In this document: piece after piece, positions 44,993 through 49,051 of the stretch
Position numbering within the stretch: position 1 is the first letter of the stretch
Layout of the letters: each line of letters begins with the position of its first letter
Translations under genes and position numbers: made by a program
IMG/VR virus record: IMGVR_UViG_3300037502_002472
Coordinates: 1 to 49,051 of that record
DNA: 49,051 nt
Direction: 5' to 3' (one strand)
DNA from: a virus
Notes under the pieces: model-generated
Seen by the model: the letters and a program-made list of their open reading frames with translations, nothing else
The model's database searches: none
Told to the model about the DNA's origin: nothing

Positions 44993-47005
44993 TCACGAAC
45001 CGTAGCGCTGCGCGCCGTCGATGTACTGGACGGCGCCCGAGCGACGCTTGGTCCAGTAGATCCAGCGGTCGACCTTGACGCCGACGAGGCCGTTCTGCCA
45101 CAGGCTGACGAGCGACTGCGCACCGGTGCTCGGGGCGTCGTTCATCTGCAGGCTGGCCTCCATCGACGCGTCGATCATCATCTGGCCGTCGTCGGCGAGC
45201 AGCACTTCGGCCTGATTCACCAGGATCAGGTGCTGATCGCCAGGCGAGCCGCTCGGGGCGACGGCGTTGCTGGTGATCGCGGGCAGACCATAGAACGTCC
45301 CGCCGGCCATGCCCATCCCTGGGAACGCCGGGGTGTCTTGGTTGGTCCGCAGCAGCGACAGCGTGATCGCCAAGGACGGCGACATGACCCACACACCGGT
45401 GGCCAGCGACTGGTTCGTGGAGGCGTAAGCCTGCATGATCGCGCCCACGTCGTCGTCGATCGCCGCGAGCGTGGCCCCCGAGGCAGCGCGCGGCGTGACG
45501 CCGTTCGTCAGCGACGGCGGCGAGACGTTGGCCACGCCCGCGAACGCCGGGTCGATCAGGCGCTTGTCCAGGAACTCGGCGATGCCGTCGATCAGGTCCT
45601 GACGGACCAGCGCCTCGGCCGAGGGGTTCGACAGCCGCGCCAGCTCGGCGGTGATGACGACGATCGCCGACGCCTTGCTCCACGGGAGCAGAATGTTGTC
45701 GAACGCCACCTCGCGCACCGGGACCGGGGCGCCCTCGCCGACGAACGATCCGGTGGCGCCGTTCGTCTTGCGGGGGATGCGGACGTTGAAGGGGACGCGG
45801 CGCACGGAGCCCATGCGGCCCAGGATCGTCGCGTTGCGGAGCAGGTCGACGAACTCGCTGACGAGGTCTTGGTACTGCACCAGCGGGCCGGCCCACGTCG
45901 TGTCGCTGGTCGTGCCGGCGTCGACGGCGGCCCTCAACACGATGTTGACCTCGGGGGTGTCTTTCCACACCTGCGACAGGCGCTCGGCCTGCATCAGGTT
46001 GCCCTTCGCGACGGCGAGCGCCATGGCGTACCGGGTGAACGCCGTGCCTTGCGGCAGGTTGCGCCGCACGCTGATCGGGCCACGGCCGATGTCGACGCTG
46101 GATCCGGCGGTGTCCGGACGACCGGCGCCGGCCGTGACGGGCACCGCGCGGGCGACCATGGTGGACTCGTGGGCCTTCAGGCGCTCGACGTGCGCGTCGA
46201 TCGACTTCAGGTCCGCGGCCAGCCCGTCGTACTCCTCGGTCTCGGACTCGTCGAGGGTGCGGCCCTCTTGACCGGCGAGCGACATCAGCTCGTCCATTCG
46301 CTCGGTGGCGCTCTTGCGCCGCGTGTCGAACGCGGCCAGTTGTTCGGAGATCTTCATTGCTTGCCCTTTCGCGGCGGAATTGTGGGTTGCGGAACGAGAA
46401 CCCGAGTCGCCGGGCTTGGAGGCAGCGGACACGGACACCGATGCGCGCTTCTTGGTCGTCCCTGACGCGGGACTGCGCGTGGCTGTGTCGGCCGCCTTGC
46501 GGACGGCCGTGTCGGCTGCCTTGATGCCGGTGATGCTCGCATCACCATTCATGGGGATGGTCACGGCGGAAAGTTCCAGCCAGGACCATTTGATGTATCG
46601 GCGGGCGTAGCTGCCCTCGATTCGGGCGCTTTCCAGGCTCTGGAAGCCGATCGAGAGGCCGCGGACAAGGCCGGCCTTCATCATGGCCCATGCCTCCTCC
46701 AACCGGCTCTTCAGCGCGGGCGGCTCGTCGACCGAGGCGACCTCGCCCTCGATAGTGATGCCCTTCGCGGTGACCTTCGCGCTGGTGATCCAGCCGACCG
46801 GGTCCGCGCTGTTGTGTTGCCACAGGAACGGGATCGGAAGCGCGAACTCGGCGCCTTCGGGCTCGACGATGTCCCCTGCGCGGTCGACGCTGGGGGTGGT
46901 GGCGATGCCGGAGAACCGGCGCGGGCGCTTGTCACCCTTGTCGTCGTCGTACTCGTCGAGTGCTTTCAGCTCGAAGGTCGACCATGCGCGGATCGTCGTT
47001 GTCAT
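44993..47005 (-). CDS. Prohead protease fused to major capsid protein
   Basis: A 670-residue fusion. Residues 1-190 are a HK97-type (S78) prohead protease: IPFLWQHNSADPVGW (catalytic His) and LVRGLSIGFQSLESARI (catalytic Ser). A Ser/Ala/Lys-rich linker (about 175-215) leads to the major capsid part, which begins MKISEQLAAFDTRRKSATER (residue 217), has a delta-like coiled scaffold, then the HK97 capsid core (LVQYQDLVSEFVDLLRN, VNIVLRAAVDAG, DGIAEFLDKRLIDPAFAG). An in-frame ATG at 46357 with GAAAGGGCAAGC upstream may allow capsid to be made alone. The fused protease would cut itself off during maturation. Start 47005 follows GAGGTG. Confidence 0.92.
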   Translation of the reverse strand: MTTTIRAWSTFELKALDEYDDDKGDKRPRRFSGIATTPSVDRAGDIVEPEGAEFALPIPFLWQHNSADPVGWITSAKVTAKGITIEGEVASVDEPPALKSRLEEAWAMMKAGLVRGLSIGFQSLESARIEGSYARRYIKWSWLELSAVTIPMNGDASITGIKAADTAVRKAADTATRSPASGTTKKRASVSVSAASKPGDSGSRSATHNSAAKGQAMKISEQLAAFDTRRKSATERMDELMSLAGQEGRTLDESETEEYDGLAADLKSIDAHVERLKAHESTMVARAVPVTAGAGRPDTAGSSVDIGRGPISVRRNLPQGTAFTRYAMALAVAKGNLMQAERLSQVWKDTPEVNIVLRAAVDAGTTSDTTWAGPLVQYQDLVSEFVDLLRNATILGRMGSVRRVPFNVRIPRKTNGATGSFVGEGAPVPVREVAFDNILLPWSKASAIVVITAELARLSNPSAEALVRQDLIDGIAEFLDKRLIDPAFAGVANVSPPSLTNGVTPRAASGATLAAIDDDVGAIMQAYASTNQSLATGVWVMSPSLAITLSLLRTNQDTPAFPGMGMAGGTFYGLPAITSNAVAPSGSPGDQHLILVNQAEVLLADDGQMMIDASMEASLQMNDAPSTGAQSLVSLWQNGLVGVKVDRWIYWTKRRSGAVQYIDGAQRYGS

Positions 47006-47012
47006 TGGCACC

Positions 47013-48539
47013 TCACAGGAAAAGCATCTGGTACTCAGGCGCGGTGTCCGCCGGTTTGTTGGGCATGACACCTACCGCCATCGTCAGAGCCACCAGTCCA
47101 TCAATACGCCCTGTGGACTTGTTCTTGGCGAGTTTGCGGTTTCCAGCTTCGTCAGTCACAACAACCGCATTCGCCGCGCACATTGTCAGCACGGGGTGAT
47201 TCCCGTGGCGGAGTTTACCACACAGCAGTTTTTCCTCGACAGCCCGCAACGCCGGGGACATGGACGCATACCCTTGCCCAAAATCGACGAACTTCTTATC
47301 GATGACGGCTTCGGTAAAACCCTCTTCGATTAGCCACGGGCGTAAGAACCGCATGTTGTACCGGTCGAAGGCCAAGAAGGCGACGTTATGGCGCTGGAAC
47401 ATCTCAAACAGGTGCTTGGCGATGAACCGATATTCGATCGCACGTCCGGGCGTGGTCCGCAACAGGCCCTCACGCCGCCAGACGTCATAAGGCACCCGGT
47501 CTGACTTGGCCTTTTCTTCAAGACCATCTTCCGGCAACCAGAACGTACTGTGCACCCCGCCGGTATCGTCAACGAGCACCAGGGCAGCCAAGTCGCTCAC
47601 GGACGCCAAGTCCAGCCCGCCGTACAAGGTCCGGCCGTCCATTTCACCCGGTGCGTCGCCATTGGTGCGCCACACGTCGCGGGAGATGAACGGGCTGCGG
47701 GCCTCGATGCGCTGGTTCAGGACGAGGTTGCGATACCGGGCTTCGGCCGTCGGCATGCGCTTGGCCTTGTGCGCCTGCCTGAGCACCTCATCCTTGTTCA
47801 TGAAAACGTCGTAGTGCGGATTCGCCCTGCGGATGGCGTCCTCACTGAACGGATCCATGTCCACGGGCGCCGCATACAACACCACCTTGACCATGGGGTC
47901 CGCCCCGGTCAGTGCGTCGTCGATCAGTACGGACAGCAGGTCCGCATCAGTCGGGGCTTGTGTGCTGATGACGATAGAGAGCGGGGTATCCTGCGCCGCG
48001 CTACCGGTCTCAATTGCGTCGTACAGCTCGGACCGTGGACCCCGGACCTGCCCCAGCTCGTCGTGAACGGTAAACACCGGGCTGAAACCGTAGGACGTGC
48101 TGGCCTCGGCGCTGAGCGCCCGGTAAACGGTGCCCAGTTCAGGACAGAGCAGTTGTTTCGCCGTGTCCCGGATCTGCACGACATTCAACAGGTCCGGGGA
48201 CATCCGGACCACCTTGGCCGCCAGCTCGAACAGGATTGCGGCCTGCTCGCGCGATTGGGCCGTGCTGAACATCTGCGAATTCGGTCGATGTTCCGGTCCG
48301 CACAGGTGAAGCAGCAACAAAAACGCAGAAAACGCTGTCTTGGCGTTCTTGCGGCCCATCGACAGGATGAACGTGCGGGTCGGCGAATCGTAGATGTCGG
48401 AGAGCCACTTTCGCTGCTCGGGCGTCAGCCGCAGCGCCTGCCCGACATACTTGCCCTCCGGGATGCGGCAGTAACGCTCAATCCACTCGGCGTTATAAGT
48501 GGACCGCAAGCCGTGGCGTTTAGCCCCACGGTTTGCCAC
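47013..48539 (-). CDS. Terminase large subunit
   Basis: A 508-residue large terminase. The ATPase has Walker A-type SMGRKNAKTAF, the adenine-type segment before it, Walker B FTVHDELGQ with the catalytic Glu, and coupling motif STQAPTD. The C-terminal nuclease starts with YGGLDLASVSDLAA, and continues to a last acidic FLAFDRYNM. GTG 48539 is chosen (20-base overlap with the small subunit gene, GGGAGACGGGACC upstream); an ATG-type start at 48581 would extend the overlap to 62 bases. It pumps DNA into the prohead and cuts it. Confidence 0.95.
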   Translation of the reverse strand: MANRGAKRHGLRSTYNAEWIERYCRIPEGKYVGQALRLTPEQRKWLSDIYDSPTRTFILSMGRKNAKTAFSAFLLLLHLCGPEHRPNSQMFSTAQSREQAAILFELAAKVVRMSPDLLNVVQIRDTAKQLLCPELGTVYRALSAEASTSYGFSPVFTVHDELGQVRGPRSELYDAIETGSAAQDTPLSIVISTQAPTDADLLSVLIDDALTGADPMVKVVLYAAPVDMDPFSEDAIRRANPHYDVFMNKDEVLRQAHKAKRMPTAEARYRNLVLNQRIEARSPFISRDVWRTNGDAPGEMDGRTLYGGLDLASVSDLAALVLVDDTGGVHSTFWLPEDGLEEKAKSDRVPYDVWRREGLLRTTPGRAIEYRFIAKHLFEMFQRHNVAFLAFDRYNMRFLRPWLIEEGFTEAVIDKKFVDFGQGYASMSPALRAVEEKLLCGKLRHGNHPVLTMCAANAVVVTDEAGNRKLAKNKSTGRIDGLVALTMAVGVMPNKPADTAPEYQMLFL

Positions 48540-48987
48540 TGGTCCCGTCTCCCGCTGGCTGCGCACCGCCGACCACACCACGTTTCCACTTGGTGTTCGC
48601 CTTTTGCTCGTCCCACTTGGCCGACTGGCTCAGTCGCATCTTGACGGCCAGCGAGGCGATCTGCCGGGCCAGCATGTCCTGCACACGGAACACCGGGTTG
48701 GCGACCTCGGCGCCGGTCGGATTGATGATTGTCGGTTCGGCGTCACGCGTTAGCCGCGTTACCCGTTCGTGCTTGGCCACAGCCACGACGTAGGCATACA
48801 GCAGCGGGAGGTCCGGGGCGCTGAACCAATCGACCGGGAGCGGGTTCACAACCGAGGTCCAGATCTCGCGCTCCCGCTTGTTCAGGTCGGACGGCGGTTC
48901 CGGTCGCGTTCGTAGGCTGGTGACCACGCTGAGCGCATGGCTCGCGTCACCTACGGAGGTCGCTGACTTGCGGCCGTTTTGTTGCAT
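48520..48987 (-). CDS. Terminase small subunit (P27-like)
   Basis: A 155-residue small terminase of the P27/Terminase_4 family: SDLNKREREIWTSVVNPLPV, then WFSAPDLPLLYAYVVAVAKHERVTRL in pieces of the expected helix pattern, NPTGAEVANPVF and the closing LGLS-type region LAVKMRLSQSAKW. It recognises the phage DNA start and hands it to the large subunit. TTTAGGAG lies upstream. If the window closes, the HNH gene is about 95 bases upstream of it. Confidence 0.9.
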   Translation of the reverse strand: MQQNGRKSATSVGDASHALSVVTSLRTRPEPPSDLNKREREIWTSVVNPLPVDWFSAPDLPLLYAYVVAVAKHERVTRLTRDAEPTIINPTGAEVANPVFRVQDMLARQIASLAVKMRLSQSAKWDEQKANTKWKRGVVGGAQPAGDGTSGKPWG

Positions 48988-49051
48988 GGCGTCTGGTACT
49001 CCTAAATGCCCTGGGCTTAGCCAAGTCCGGTTTCACGGTCGGTCGATGTGG

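Noticed and set aside
45230-46465. 411-residue plus-strand open frame opposite the capsid
   Set aside because: Arg/Gly/Asp-rich low-complexity translation with no ribosome site; a GC-bias shadow of the capsid gene.
1-49051. Integrase, repressor, tRNA genes or CRISPR array
   Set aside because: No recombinase motif, cI-like helix-turn-helix next to an operator, cloverleaf or spaced direct repeats were found by reading; absence is not proof for short elements.

Overview
The window looks like the whole genome of a strictly lytic, tailed (siphovirus-type) phage with a GC-rich genome, probably circularly permuted or closed across the window ends. The HNH gene at the left edge and the terminase genes at the right edge become neighbours with about 95 bases between them if the ends are joined. 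The host is inferred to be Gram-negative, probably a proteobacterium: there is an overlapping Rz/Rz1 spanin pair, a lipoprotein-type Rz1, and a phage protein carrying a PEP-CTERM surface-sorting tail. I see no integrase, excisionase, repressor, tRNA gene or CRISPR array.

Two gene arms diverge from a short intergenic region at 3301-3402 and collide tail-to-tail at about 20580-20660. The plus-strand arm (3403-20660) is the early/replication arm: SNF2-type helicase, a coiled-coil conserved protein, an SSB-like protein, several small unknown genes behind a repeated promoter element, a DUF932 protein, then queC, queD, queE, folE and a DpdA-like transglycosylase. A sliding-clamp-like protein, a nucleoside deoxyribosyltransferase, a family A DNA polymerase and a PD-(D/E)XK nuclease follow. 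The arm ends in small membrane proteins, a PEP-CTERM lipoprotein-like protein and a NrdR-like zinc ribbon. FolE, QueD, QueE and QueC together convert GTP to preQ0, and DpdA exchanges guanine in DNA for a 7-deazaguanine. The likely outcome is phage DNA carrying preQ0 or a derivative, made by genes in one run with the replication genes.

The minus-strand arm starts with the primase and SF3 helicase (3300 down to 593). After an AT-rich, motif-bearing gap (440-592) come an HNH endonuclease and, across the window ends, the late genes: small and large terminase, a fused prohead protease/major capsid, portal, holin-like proteins, amidase endolysin, Rz/Rz1 and a collagen-like fibre. Next is a seven-gene set of glycosyltransferases, methyltransferases and a DUF115-like protein (35797-40520). 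Then come head-tail connectors, a block of fibre-like genes, a tail terminator fused to a 10-copy repeat domain, tail tube, tail chaperones with a -1 frameshift, tape measure, and the DUF2460/DUF2163/NlpC/tip proteins and a fibre. Two placements are unusual: lysis genes sit between portal and head-tail connectors, and capsid precedes portal.

Most genes overlap by ATGA or GTGA, so long translationally coupled operons are likely. No gene-free stretch exceeds 300 bases.
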